Source: Beroe forskalii
Taxonomy: Eukaryota; Ctenophora; Nuda; Beroida; Beroidae
Length of the DNA stretch: 64,000 nt
NCBI GenBank assembly: GCA_011033025.1
Contig: WFMF01000169.1
Coordinates: 248,001-312,000, forward strand
Direction: 5' to 3'
Positions 1 to 11,112 of the stretch are shown one piece after another (within the stretch, counting starts at the first letter, position 1; each line of letters starts with the position of its first letter). The notes beneath the pieces are model-generated. The model saw only the letters and a program-made list of their open reading frames with translations, ran no database searches and was not told the origin of the DNA. The translations under genes and the position numbers were made by a program.

Positions 1-595
1 GAAAAAGACCATGTAAAAAGAATGATTTAGTAAAAAGAATGATTTTTATTCATCTCCACAATATACAATTCAAAACACACACACACAAAATACAAATGAG
101 GTCTTGCTGTTAGGATAATTATTTCTGCAAGCCTAGAATAAGTCAAAGTAAGCTTGAAAGGTACTTATTTAACTATTTAAATACAAGCTCTATAATAGAA
201 TGTCTTGGGTATAACAAGTTAAATGAAGGAATTTGTGGGGCAATCTGTTAAATTGATGCGTTTTTACTTATTAATTATCAATGAATACAGTATTTCTATA
301 AAAATTAGATATTTTACTTGCATTCTTCATGGTCGAGCTTAGATACAATTTGATGATATCTAAATTTGAAAATAATCCTAACATGTCCACATTTGTAGAA
401 CCCATGTCTCTGGGTTAGAAAAGCAAACTAGACAGTTAATAAATGGTATAGGGCACTCTTATACCAATGTGCAGTGTGGGTGTGTGTGTTATACATTCAC
501 AGTTGAAACACAGAAAGTGCTGCTAATTGCTATGTAACAGGCTCTGAGACAAAAACCACTAAACTGCCGCCTAAAAACACAATCATTTGAATCCC
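1..595. other. AT-rich non-coding, no gene recognised
   Basis: No open frame with recognisable protein features is seen. A short run of alternating C and A lies near 74-88. The right edge runs into the minisatellite that starts near 596. Confidence 0.5.
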
Positions 596-1034
596 AGTTG
601 TCTCTGTCATTTCCGTCCCAATTGTCCCAAATGTCCCAATTGTCCCAGTCTGCATTTACTTTTTTGAGTTCCATTTGTTCTATTTTCTCTGTCTTATTTG
701 TCCCAATTGTTCCATTTGTCCCAATCCACTTTTTCTTGAGTTCGGGACAATTGGAAGTTTCACTGTCCCAATTGTCCCTGTCCCAATTTACTTTTTTTGA
801 GTTTGGGACTGGTTTTTGGGACAATTTGGACATTTGTTCCATTTTCTCTGTACCATTTGTCCCAATTGTCCCAATGTCCCAATTGTCCCAGTCTGCATTC
901 ACTTTTTTGAGTCCCATTTGTTCTCAATTGTCCCAGTCTACATTCACTTTTTTGAGTCCCATTTGTTCTCAGTCCCATTTGTCCAAAATATCCCATTTGT
1001 CCCTGTCCCAATCCACGTTTTCTTGAGTTAGGGA
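596..1034. repeat. Minisatellite A built on TGTCCCAATTG
   Basis: Short imperfect tandem units of the type TGTCCCAATTGTCCC alternate with a longer unit containing CATTCACTTTTTTGAGTCCC. Both strands stay open for more than 100 codons only because the unit repeats. The predicted peptides are simple repeats rich in S, Q and L, or N, W and D, so they are not genes. Confidence 0.85.
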
Positions 1035-1595
1035 CAATTCTTCAGGATCTTTATAGGATCTCAAAGGCTGAGGAATGCCTCTTAAGAAAGTTACCGCTTA
1101 GTTGCCTAGAGAATTAAGTTTCTTAATTATGGTTTTAAGCGGGTTATAAATGTGTGCTTTATTATTATTATTATTATTAATTGGGACAGTGAAAACCCCA
1201 CCAATGCAAGTTTAAGGGTGACACTTATTAACATGAGCTTGGCTACCCCTCAGTTACTAAGGGTCACACTAAAAAAGCTGATTGGTTCATATGAATCGAT
1301 ATTTTAAGGGTGAGCTGATTTAGGCACAGTTAAGGATGAACTTATAATTGTATTATATGGCCCTAAATTTAGTTCAGTTAAACAGAAAATTTCTTCAAAT
1401 TCACCTTTTTGGAGTTAAATTAATCATCAAAACATGATTTAAGTAGTATATTTATGCAAAATAGTGAAAATCAGGGCTATGAAGAAAGGAAAATTTGCCT
1501 ATGTAAATTTGGACCCCCACCCTAGTTTTCATATGGCCTATGACAAATCTAGGGGGCCTTGGCCCCCACTAGCTTGAACAAGTGAGTATGGCATG
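1035..1595. other. Non-coding stretch with an (ATT)n microsatellite
   Basis: A run of about seven ATT units lies at 1160-1180. Nothing else is recognised. Confidence 0.5.
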
Positions 1596-2312
1596 AAACT
1601 CCCTGATCCTGGGACCGAAACAGTCCCTGATCCTGGGACAAAAACCTTGATCCTATGACACTCTCCTTGTTCCTGGGAGAAACTCCTTGCTCTTGGGAGA
1701 AACTCCTTGATCCTGGGACACTCCTCTTGATCCTGAGGCACTCTCCTTGATCCTGAGGCACTCTCCTTGAAATAAATAAATAAATAAATATATCTACATG
1801 GTACACAGTATGCACCTGCCTCTTATTGTAGGCGAAAGAACACTCTCCTTGATCCTGGGTCACGTTTGATGTTCATGGGACACTCTCCTTGATTTTGGGA
1901 CAGACTCCTTGATCCTGGGAAATTCTCCTTGATCCTACATGACAAACTCTTTGATCTTTGTAAAAACTCCTTTATCTTGGAACACTATCCTTGATCCTGG
2001 AAAACTCTCCTTGATCCTGGAACACACTCCTTGACCCTGAGGCATGCTCCTTGATCCTGGGATGCTCTTGAACTTTATTCTTGGACACACTCCTTGACCT
2101 TGGGACAAACTCCTTGGTCCTGGGGTAGATTCCTTGATCCTGGGACACTCATCTTGACCCAGGAACACACTTATTTATTCTGGGATGCCTGGAGACAAAC
2201 TCCTTGGTACTGGGGAAGATTCCTTGATCCTGGGACATTCTTTTTGATCCTGAGGCAAATTCCTAGATCCTGGGACACTCTCCTTGTTCCTGAGGCACTC
2301 CTCTGCACAACC
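1596..2312. repeat. Minisatellite B, cluster 1 (TCCTTGATCCTGGGACACTC)
   Basis: Dozens of imperfect units of about 20 bp with the core CTCCTTGATCCTGGGA run in tandem. An (AAAT)n microsatellite at about 1770-1791 interrupts the array. The same unit returns at 9.7, 10.6 and 11.3 kb. Open frames here read as repeats of DQGV/PRIKE-type peptides and are artefacts of the repeat. Confidence 0.9.
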
Positions 2313-2367
2313 TGAGAAGCCTCCCTTATTTTCAGCATATTATTTGATATATTATACTTATTTCTCT

Positions 2368-2470
2368 AATGGGTAGCCTTGATAACAGTCTTAATGATTG
2401 ACTAAGTGCCATTTCTATATATAAATTATTGGAAAAATGTATATTGTAATTGTGCTGTAAAATAATGAAG
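2368..2470 (+). mobile_element. 3' tail remnant of a CR1/L2-like LINE
   Basis: The segment (GGGTAGCCTTGATAACAG followed by a TATATA stretch and TTGTGCTGTAAAAT) closely matches 13259-13416. The second copy ends in repeated GAATT/TTGAA, the short 3' microsatellite typical of CR1/L2-type elements. Identification as a LINE tail is inferred from that ending. Confidence 0.45.
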
Positions 2471-5402
2471 TTCGTATTATTGCAATTTGATTTCGTTGCG
2501 TTTTTATCTCTCTGTGCAGTTTTAAGATAAGCGCATCACACACAGACCATCGGTTTACCACCAAAGATATTCATGGAATACAACTAAATACAAGTGTGTA
2601 CAAGTACATCTCCAAGCTCTACCATGGATCAGTATTCTTTACACAGTGCTCAGGATATGTTGTTTAATACTTCTACGATGATGCGTTCGTTTTGTGCCCA
2701 AGTGAAGTGTAAGGATGTTGACGAGATGACACCTGACGCATTTGACTGTGCGGAATTCAGACAATTGCATGTCTCAGTCCGGCTTGTCAATGCGTTGCGA
2801 CAGCTTAAGTTGTGCTACAATGCTCTGAAAGTGTCAACGTGCAAAATTGATCAGCTTAAGGACGAAGTTTTGAGTTTGCAGAGGAGTGAACTTCAGAGCC
2901 AGAAGAAGCAGTTCGACGAAATGCAGAGTGATACTGTCGGTAAACTGGAGTCTACGTTAAAGTCAGAGTTAAGGAGTTACAGTGATGCAGTTAACTCAAG
3001 TTTCAGCAGTCAAGTCTCGCCAGTCTCTGCTAAAGAAATTGCTGATGCTGTGAAAGAGGTGGTTAAGACTGAGGACAGGACTAAAAACATCATTTTGTTC
3101 GGTGTTAAGGAGAACGACAGTGCCGAGTTGGGTGAGGTTGTCAATGAAGTTTTCAGTAAAGCAGGGGAGAAGCCCCATGTCGAATTTTGTGAGAGATTGG
3201 GGAAGAAGAACGGAGACATACCCCGCCCTGTCAAGGTCTGTCTCACAAACAGTGACGCAGCTGTACGCCTCCGCAGATGTGGGAAGAAGTTACGAGAAAG
3301 TCCTACGACAAGGTCAGTGTTTGTGGCACCAGACCTAACCCCTGAGGAGAGGCAAGAACGAAAGAAGCTGGTGGAACTGATGAGGGCGAAGAAGAGAGAG
3401 GATCCAGACTTCTTTGAAAGCACTTTCACCCAAAGTCCCACAGATCCTTCAACCGATTATGCTGCAACTGGTGGTTCAACGACATTCAGTTTTTCTGAAG
3501 TACAAGATAGGCTAAATAATCTTGACATTTCCAAATCAACTGGAATTGACGATATTCATCCGAAAGTATTAAAGGCACTCGCAGCAAACACTATGTTCGT
3601 TGAACTCGTATTAAAACTTTTTAACTGTTGTATGGAAAATGGTAAAATACCTAGTGTCTGGAAGGAAGCTCGAGTCATTCCAATTCATAAGAAGGGATCA
3701 GTCTCTAATGCTGAAAATTACAGACCAATCAGCCTAACCTGTATACTTAGTAAAGTCTATGAAGGACTGGTAAAAGACCGTCTTATAGAAGAAGTTGAAA
3801 GTAGTATCACTGAAAGACAACACGGTTTTGTACCTCTAACAAATCCTGTTTGTCCAACCTTTTGGAAGCTGCTAGCTTTGTTAATAACTGTTTATCTCAA
3901 CAAAAAACCTGTAGACATAATATTCTTAGACTTCCAAAAGCTTTTGATACTGTCCCTCATGGCAAGCTTATGGCCAAACTCAAGAAGCTTGGGGTATCAG
4001 ATCAATTACTAGCAGTCATTGCCGACTTTCTGTCAAATAGAATGTTCCATGTATCAGTAGGGAACTGTAATTCGAGAAAGCATAGAGTATCGTCAGGAGT
4101 TCCACAAGGTTCTGTACTTGGCCCTGTACTATTCGTACTCTACATAAATGACATCCCCGAGTGCATTAACAATCTGTTGCTCCTATTTGCAGATGACGCG
4201 AAGCTGTGCTGTGAAGCTGAGAAGCTAACCCTAAATCAGGCAGATTTGGACACACTTGCCGAATGGCAGAACAATTGGAGCTTATCGTTCAACACAGCAG
4301 ACCTCAAATGCAAAGTTATGCACATTGGAAAAGACAACCCTCAGGCCACTTACTATCTGAATGAATCACCTCTTCCAACGACTAATGAAGAAAAGGACCT
4401 AGGAGTCTGGACTACTAACAACTATGAGTGGTCTACACACATTGATAAAAGTGTTAAAAAAGCAAGATCTACTACTGCTTGGATAATGAGGTCAATCATA
4501 GACAAGAAGAAACCAATTATGCTTAAGCTTTATAAGTCGCTAGTAAGACCCCATATTGAATACTGTGTTCAACTGTGGACCCCAGCAATAAGGAGAGGAA
4601 ACTGGGAAAATATAATGAAGTTGGAGCATTGCCAACGGGAATACACGAGGCAGATAAAAGGACTTGGGGAGCTATCCTATAGGAAGAGGCTGGAAGAATT
4701 AGGTCTCACAACACTTGTAGAAAGGCGTGTAAGAGGAGACTTAATCGAAACATTTAAAATCTTCAGAGGAATTACAAACTATGGGAAAAATATGTTCCGA
4801 TCATCCAGAAGTGGTCAAAAACTGCTCTTTCCCATCGGCAAGCCTAGTCAACAACAGTTAGACTTTATCAATGCCAGGGTGATTCAGTACTGGAATAAAC
4901 TCCCTAATACAGTGAAGAATAGTGATAATGTTGATACTTTTAAGGCAAGACTTGAAGCCTACAAAGTGGAAATGTTACACACAGGAGATCAGTCTGACTC
5001 GTACTACTGGAGTGTTTCAGAGCTTCTACTTTGCAAAATCAATGATGAATCACGAGCTGATCACATCGAGTTCCTTCGAGGAAATCCCGAAGTTGCAAAA
5101 CACCGTAAAATTTGCATGAATAGCTAAATTGATTCGTTAAATATAGCGAAACATGAAATGATCTACGTGTCACTACCTTGTGGTGATCGACAAGGTAGTG
5201 AGAACTACTTGAGTTGTCAAGCGACAAAAACTCTAATTATTATAGACCATCACTTCTACATAGCAAGGGGGAGTGTGTGGTGTAGAGAAGAGCCAAGGAC
5301 TAAACCTGCTCCAGGCCACCATATCAAGGATTTCCAGCCAGTTCAGGGAGGGACTAACAAAGCGAAAATCAGATCGCAAGCCCTTGCGGATGGCGCAACT
5401 TG
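2471..5402 (+). mobile_element. Non-LTR retrotransposon (CR1/L2/Jockey-type), internally deleted
   Basis: The body contains a LINE ORF1-like N-terminal part and a reverse transcriptase with the FADD motif. The expected apurinic endonuclease between them is absent. About 270 bp after the RT stop form a probable 3' UTR, including a hairpin at 5171-5200 (CACTACCTTG and its complement around a short loop). The exact 3' end is not clear. No target duplication was identified. Confidence 0.7.
2624..5127 (+). pseudogene. LINE ORF1 fused to reverse transcriptase, frameshifted
   Basis: The chosen ATG at 2624 sits in ACCATGG, a good initiation context. The first 80-130 residues are helical or coiled coil. 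They are followed by an RRM-like ORF1 domain (RTKNIILFGVKE, VKVCLTNSDAAVRLRR, then VFVAPDLTPEERQERK). Shortly after residues EDPDFFES the frame continues directly into RT fingers (STGIDDIHPKVLKAL, AENYRPISL). About 200 residues of endonuclease are therefore missing, and the junction near 3420-3480 is in frame. Three small indels between about 3830 and 3945 move the RT between frames. From 3945 it is open to 5127 with GVPQGSVLGP, the catalytic FADD near 4186-4197, and the thumb/C-terminal RPHIEYCVQLW region. The element cannot encode one intact protein. Whether the fusion is a deletion scar or a chimeric copy cannot be decided here. Confidence 0.75.
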
Positions 5403-5536
5403 AACATTGCTGCCAAGCTTATTGTGCATAAGTGTTTGTGTTTTGTGTTAAAAAGCCAGTGACAGTGATAGGGTCAATTTTATTCATACTTATATCTATT
5501 TTTATATGTCTGACATTATGGAACTGTAATTTGACA

Positions 5537-5878
5537 TCTTTAATTATAATTTGGAGCGAGTGTATGGATTTTGTGTCGGCGTGTGTGCGGATTATTGTGT
5601 CGGCATCATAGATTAGAATGGGAAAACCGTGTGTATGGGCACTGTGTCGATGTGTGTATGGATTTATGTCGGCATGCACGTGCAGATAGTGGGAATGTGC
5701 TTGCGTTGCTATGGTTATATGAGAAGTGAGTGAATTTCATTTCTAGCTTTGCTGGTTTTGTTACGCTACTCCGCTGAGTAAATTTGGTTCTGATTTGAAT
5801 TTTTTGATTAATTTGAACTGTAAACGTCCGAAATTTGTGAACAAGATGTTGTGTAGCAGTGCCGACCGGGCCTGCTAG
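5537..5878 (+). mobile_element. Helitron-like non-autonomous element, copy 1
   Basis: It begins A|TCTTTAATTATAATTTGG and ends GGGCCTGCTAG. The TC start and CTAG end, with a preceding A, fit Helitron termini. Its end abuts directly the TC of copy 2. There is no coding capacity. The predicted hairpin just before the 3' end is weak in this copy (it is GCCCGTTGGGC in the 46 kb copy), so Helitron assignment is probable rather than certain. Confidence 0.55.
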
Positions 5879-6261
5879 TCTCTAATTATAATTTGGTAAG
5901 TGTGTATGGATTTTGTGTCGGCGTGTGTGTGGATTTTGTGTCGGCGTGTGTATGGGCCATTGTGTCGGCATCATAGATTAGAATGGGAAAACCGTGTGTA
6001 TGGGCACTGTGTCGATGTGTGTATGGGTTTGTGTCGACATGCACGTGCAGATAGTGGGAAGTGCTCGCGTTACTATGGTAACATGTATAGTGTGTGAACT
6101 TCATTTCTTGCTTTGTCGATTCTGTTACGCTATTTCCCTGAATAAGTTTGGTTCTGATTCGAATTTTTCGATGCGGTAAAAAGTTTTTCCATTAATTTGA
6201 ACTGCATAGGTCCGAAATTTGCGGGTGTGAGCTACGTACCAGCGCCGAACGGGCCTGCTAG
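5879..6261 (+). mobile_element. Helitron-like non-autonomous element, copy 2 (tandem)
   Basis: It begins TCTCTAATTATAATTTGG immediately after the CTAG of copy 1 and ends CGGGCCTGCTAG, followed by T. It shares most of its length with copy 1, including GCACGTGCAGATAGTGGGAA and the CCGAAATTTG block. A duplicated GTGTGTGGATTTTGTGTCGGC unit explains part of the extra length. Confidence 0.55.
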
Positions 6262-6675
6262 TTGTATATATAATTCTAATTCTAATTCTAATTCTATTGC
6301 TCTGAATATGATACTTATCTTAGTGACATTTTGGGCATATCCACTTATCTAGGTTATTAGGTATTTTAATTCAAATGGCCTCACTGTTAGTTGTTTTATT
6401 GGATTTCTGTTGTTAGTATTTTATATTTATGCATTTATTTAACTGACAATTTGTTAGAATAACTTAAATTAATACCTAAATTATTCAAAAAATGTTCGTG
6501 ACCAGCAGCAAGTAGCTGAAATTTATAACATGTTCATGATAAATTTTTCTTGAATTTATTTAATGTTGTACCAAGGGTGGTACTCAAGTTCCCACAAGTA
6601 TTTCCTGTAGCGGCAGCACAACTCAATTGCTCTTATCTTCTACAGTTTTATTTTTGCTGCTAAGTACTTTATCAG
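6262..6675. other. AT-rich non-coding, short (TAATTC)n
   Basis: Four to five TAATTC units lie at about 6268-6292. Otherwise nothing is recognised up to the GC-rich hairpin element. Confidence 0.5.
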
Positions 6676-6957
6676 GGCGCTGGCAAGCGCCCGCAGCCAC
6701 GGAAAAAAAACCCGAGGGCATCCGAGAGTCAGCATCCCCGGCCCGAAGGGCCGGGGATGCTGCCCGGAAGCATCTGCCCGAAGGGCAGATGCCCTCGGCC
6801 TGAAGGGCCGAGGGCAGCCCAACAGGCCAGCAGTCCCGGCCCGAAGGGCCGGGACTGCTGGCCAGACACTCCTAACAAGCCAGTAGTACCAGCATGAAGT
6901 GCTAAAAGTGGTAGCGGAACCGTTTTTCAAGTATTGAAAAATACGTTTGCCAGCGCC
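6676..6957. mobile_element. Chain-of-hairpins element, copy 1 (GAA-apex stems, 11-bp TIR)
   Basis: The ends GGCGCTGGCAA (6676-6686) and TTGCCAGCGCC (6947-6957) are perfect inverted repeats. The left end is itself a hairpin, GGGCGC-TGGCAA-GCGCCC. Inside are four perfect stems: 6731-6761 (14-bp arms), 6770-6792 (10 bp), 6791-6815 (10 bp) and 6826-6864 (18 bp). Three close on a GAA triloop flanked by CCC and GGG; the fourth has the loop TGAAG. The apparent 125-residue minus-strand frame across it is an artefact of the palindromes. A second copy with different stem sequences lies at 60677-60967. Confidence 0.7.
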
Positions 6958-6982
6958 TATTATATAAAAATACAATAAATCG

Positions 6983-7000
6983 CGAAAATCGCGATTTTCG
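6983..7000. repeat. 18-bp perfect palindrome
   Basis: CGAAAATCGCGATTTTCG equals its own reverse complement. It lies just outside the hairpin-chain element. The following 280 bp hold no recognised gene. Confidence 0.6.
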
Positions 7001-7297
7001 AGTCGCGTTTTTAACATGTTAATTCAATCTGTTGGTCATGAAAATTTGTACAGGCGTAGCCCATAACATGATTAACAAACCCTGTAAATTTCATGAAAAT
7101 CGACCGCGTAGTTTTCTCACAATAAATTACCAAAAAACGCTATTTTATCAAAAATTAGAACATGGACTACGACCCGACTCGATGATAAAAATAGTGTTTG
7201 AGTGTTCTCGAGAACCATAAAAGATAGAATCATAATCTAAACGACATATGAAACTTCAGAATGGTGTGCGTGCATTAGGCCATATAAAATTTTAAAA

Positions 7298-8668
7298 TGA
7301 CAAGTCCTTAATTGGTTAATTGGCCAATTAAAGTAATTATCGCGTATAACTCCAAAAGTAAAAATGATAGCGACTTTATTCTAACAGCATCATTAACTTA
7401 AGCCAAAATTACAATTTGTAAGTTTAAATTAAGTACCAGTTGCCAACCGCTTAATTAGTGAATTGACCAATTAAAGTAATTATCGCTTATAACTCAAGAA
7501 GTAAAAATGATAGCGACTTAATTCCAACGGCATCAGCAACTGAAAACAAAATTACGAGATGTACGTTTAATTTAAGTACCAGTTTCCCGCCGCTTAATTA
7601 GTTAATTGGCCAATTAATGTAATTATCGCCTTTAACTCAAAAAGTAAGAATGATAGCGACTTTAATCCAACGGCATCAATAACTTACGTCGAAATTACGA
7701 TTTATTCGTTTAATCTAATTACCGGTTGCCAACCGCTTAATTAAGTAATTGGCCAATTAAAGTAATTATCGCCTATAACTCGAAAAGTAAGAATGATAGC
7801 GACTTTAATCCAACGGCATCAATAACTTACGTCGAAATTACGATTTATTCGTTTAATTTAATTACCGGTTGCCAACGGCTTAATTAAGTAATTGGCCAAT
7901 TAAAGTAATTATCGCCTATAACTCAAAAAGTAAGAATGATAGCGACTTAATGCCAACGGCATCAGTAACTAAGACCAAAATTACGAGATGCACGTTTAAT
8001 TTAAGTACCAGTTGCCCGCCGCTTAATTATTTAATTGACCAATTAAGGTAATTATCGCCTATAACTCAAAAAGTAAGAATGATAGCGGCTTAATTCCAAC
8101 GGCATCATTAACTTACGTCGAATTACGAAATTATTCGTTCAATTTAATTACCGGTTGCCAACCGCTTAATTAAGTAATTGGCCAATTAAAATAATTATCG
8201 CCTATAACTCAAAAAGTAGGAATGATAGCGACTTAATTTCTACGGCATCAGTAACTTACGTCGAAATTACGATTTATTCGTTTAATCTAAGTACCGGTTG
8301 CCCGTCGCTTAATTAGTTAATTGACCAATTAAAGTAATTATCGCCTATAACTCAAAAAGTAAGAATGATAGCGACTTTATTTCTACGGCACGAGTAACTT
8401 ACGCCGAAATAACGATTCATTCGTTTAATCTTAGTACCGGTTGCCCGCCGCTTAATTAGTTAATTGGCCAATTAAAGTAATTATCGCAAATAACTCAAAA
8501 AGTAAAATGTTAGCGTCTCAATTTCAACGGCATCATCAATTTAAGCCAAAACTACGAATAATTCGTTTAGTCGAAGTATCGGTTGCTAACCCCTTTATAA
8601 GTTAATTGACCAATTAAAGTACTTATCGCCTATAACTCAAAAAGTCAAAATGATAGCAACGTAATTCT
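7298..8668. repeat. Satellite array, about 142-bp unit, about ten copies
   Basis: The block GGCCAATTAAAGTAATTATCGC recurs near 7320, 7463, 7606, 7748, 7890, 8036, 8177, 8325, 8465 and 8607, giving a period of roughly 140-148 bp. Each unit also holds AACTCAAAAAGTAAGAATGA, AACGGCATCA and ACCGGTTGCC. The core TTAATTGGCCAATTAA is a palindrome in several units. Units differ by scattered substitutions and short indels. No coding capacity is seen. Confidence 0.9.
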
Positions 8669-8756
8669 CACGTTTAGAGCATGAAAGTTCTTGGCAGTAG
8701 CAATTATCACAACTTGAACTGATAGTCGTAAGTTTTATGCCAAAAAAGAGTGATAT

Positions 8757-9391
8757 GGATAGCCAAAAACAATTGAAAATTGTTTGGGTTTACGCAGCCA
8801 CCCAGTACCTAAAATTATACGATTAAAACTATTGATATGAGTTTAAATCGCAGCCTGTCCGTGGCGGTGTGCTTTGCAACCAAGAAATATCTTGGTGACG
8901 CATATGATGTGGAGCTTATTACAGCACACCCGTTCTACTTCATTCTTGTCGAATATATTCACAATCGCGATGTTGTCACTCCAACCATTATAAGTGTGAC
9001 GTGTTTCCTAACGGCATTAGTGGACTCGTTTTTTACATTGCAATCGCCCTCAAAGTCGCTAAAAGATGACGATTTCAATCATCAAATAGGGATGAACGTA
9101 GGATTAATTTCTCAGCATGCGTTCAAGCCTTTTCACGTGAAAACACCCTTCAAAGAATGCTAGAAATTATAGGTACTTTTTTTACGCCGTCCACCACGCT
9201 TAATTAGTTAACTGAAGGAGATTCAAACGGCAGTGAGTTGATGAATGTTAAGTTCTGCTTATTTTTAGTAACCAAAAGCACCGCCACGGACAGGCTGCGA
9301 TTTAAACTCATATCAATAGTTTTAATCATATAATTTTAGGTACTGGAGTGGCTGCGTAACCCAAACAATTTTCAATTGTTTTTGGCTATCC
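8757..9391. mobile_element. Non-autonomous DNA element with 113-bp TIRs
   Basis: 8757-8869 and 9279-9391 are near-perfect inverted repeats starting GGATAGCCAAAAACAATTG and differing at only a few bases. About 409 bp lie between. I see no clear target-site duplication, so the superfamily is undetermined. Confidence 0.75.
8837..9163 (+). CDS. Hypothetical 108-residue frame inside the TIR element
   Basis: The frame starts with ATG inside the left TIR and stays open for 108 codons (MSLNRSLSVAVCFATKK and so on), ending in the unique part of the element. It has no motif I recognise and no clear membrane segment or domain. It could be a remnant of a protein of the parental element or a chance frame. 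The ATG is carried by the TIR, so the right TIR holds the same start in the other direction. Confidence 0.2.
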   Translation: MSLNRSLSVAVCFATKKYLGDAYDVELITAHPFYFILVEYIHNRDVVTPTIISVTCFLTALVDSFFTLQSPSKSLKDDDFNHQIGMNVGLISQHAFKPFHVKTPFKEC

Positions 9392-9723
9392 TTATGTTAA
9401 TATTAATAATTGGTTAAGGTACTTCATATGCCATTGCTATCGTTTTTAATATTATACCGTTTTTAATGTATAAAAAGGTAGATATTGTTTTTAATTAGCT
9501 TAATATTATATTATCTAGAATATTCTCAATTGATTTTTATATGTTCTAGTTTAAATTATTGAATATGTTCTATGCCTATTGACAATGAAATCTGAATCAT
9601 AATTGCTATAGCATTGAAAAGAATTGATATGTTAAGACTTTGGTGTAATGGCTACAAAATATAAATTATTTGTTTTATTAAATTATTTGTTTTATTGTTC
9701 AAATTCAAATTCAAATACTAAAA
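9392..9723. other. AT-rich non-coding
   Basis: Nothing recognised beyond a short TTCAAA repeat near 9700-9716. Confidence 0.5.
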
Positions 9724-10200
9724 CTCTCTCCTTGATCCTGGGGACTTACCTTGATCTTGGGACACTCATTGATCCTGGCTCACTCTCTTATATCCTGGGA
9801 CACTAAACTTGATCTTGGGACACACCCTTTGACCGGACCCTGGTACAAACTTCTGTATCTTGGGATACTCTCCTTGGTCATATCCTGGAACAAACTCCTT
9901 GGTCCTGAGGCAAATTCTTATATCCTGGGACAGTCCTTGATCCTAAGACACTCTCCTTGATCCTGGGACACTTTCCTTGGTCCTGGAATACTCTCCTTGA
10001 TCATGGGATACTCTCCAGGATCCTGTTCCACTTCTAGTGTCCCAGAAACAAAGATTGACCCCAGATCAAGGAGAGTATCCCAGGATCAAGGAGAGGGCCC
10101 TAACATCCAAAGTTTGATCATGGGGCACTCTCCTTGATCCTGGGATACTCTCCTTGATCCTATCACAATCTTTGTTTATGGGGCACTCTCCTTGATCCTA
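9724..10200. repeat. Minisatellite B, cluster 2, with an inverted block
   Basis: Tandem units have the core TCCTTGATCCTGGGACACTC, as at 1.6-2.3 kb. At about 10058-10097 two units are on the opposite strand (GATCAAGGAGAGTATCCCAG), so the array contains a local inversion. Confidence 0.85.
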
Positions 10201-10592
10201 TAAAAATTAATCAATTGATTATTTGAATTAAAAATAAATCTTTTTTAATTGATTAAAACATTTATTACACACTGAGACATTGTCATATATCTAGGAGGGA
10301 ACTACTTTAGCCATTTTAGCATGACTTAAACTTAACTCAAAAGCTCAGATAGCAAGATTGTTTAATGTCAAGAATGTGCCCAAAGAAAATTTTATCTAGT
10401 AAAAATATCACAAAATAGAAAAAACCTACCACACCTACTGTAACTAAAATTTAATCAATTCCAGAAAATGCATCTTCCAAATAATATGTCTTCAAGAATT
10501 TCTTTAAACTTTCAATTTCCCCAATACTTCTTATTTCACAAGGTAAACAAACAAGGTAAACTATTTCACAAGGTAAACTATGGCAAACTGGG
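10201..10592. other. AT-rich non-coding between minisatellite clusters
   Basis: No gene or element recognised. A CAAGGTAAAC motif is repeated near 10540-10575. Confidence 0.5.
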
Positions 10593-11112
10593 ATATTCTA
10601 CTCAATCCTGAGACACTCTCCTCAATCCAAGAACACTCCTTGATCCTAAGACACTCTGCTTGATCCTGGGACACTAATTTAAATTAATGTTTAATTCATT
10701 GAATTGATGTTTAATTAATTGACTTGATCCTAGGATACTCTTCTTGATCCTGGCACACATTACTTGCTCCTGGGACACTTACCTTGATCCTGGGGCACCC
10801 CTTGATCCTGGTACACATTCCTTGATCCTGGGACACTCTCCTTGATCTTGTGACAAACTCCTTGGTCATGGGGCAGATTTGTTGATCCTGGGAATCTCTC
10901 TTTGATCCTGGGGCACTCCTTGATCCTGGAACACTCTCTTTGATCCTGAAACACTGCTTAATCCTGGGATAAATTCCTTTATCCTTGAGGACTCACCTCG
11001 ATCCCCTTGATCCTTGGACACTCCTCGATCCTGGGGCACATCCTTGATCCTGGGGTACTATCCTTGATCCTGGGGTACTATCCTTGATCCTGGGGTACTG
11101 TCCTTGATCCAA
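10593..11112. repeat. Minisatellite B, cluster 3
   Basis: The same TCCTTGATCCTGGGACAC unit. It includes a homogeneous stretch of three near-identical 22-bp units at about 11035-11108 (TCCTTGATCCTGGGGTACTA). A short TTAATT-rich insert interrupts it at 10676-10720. Confidence 0.85.

Noticed and set aside
489..1031. Open frames of 70-142 codons on both strands
   Set aside because: They are produced by minisatellite A; the peptides are simple repeats.
6640..7017. 125-codon minus-strand frame
   Set aside because: It crosses the GC-rich palindromes. The protein mirrors the hairpins and has no domain.
7298..8668. CRISPR-like array
   Set aside because: The whole 142-bp unit is repeated with no unique spacers, and the DNA is eukaryotic. 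It is a satellite.
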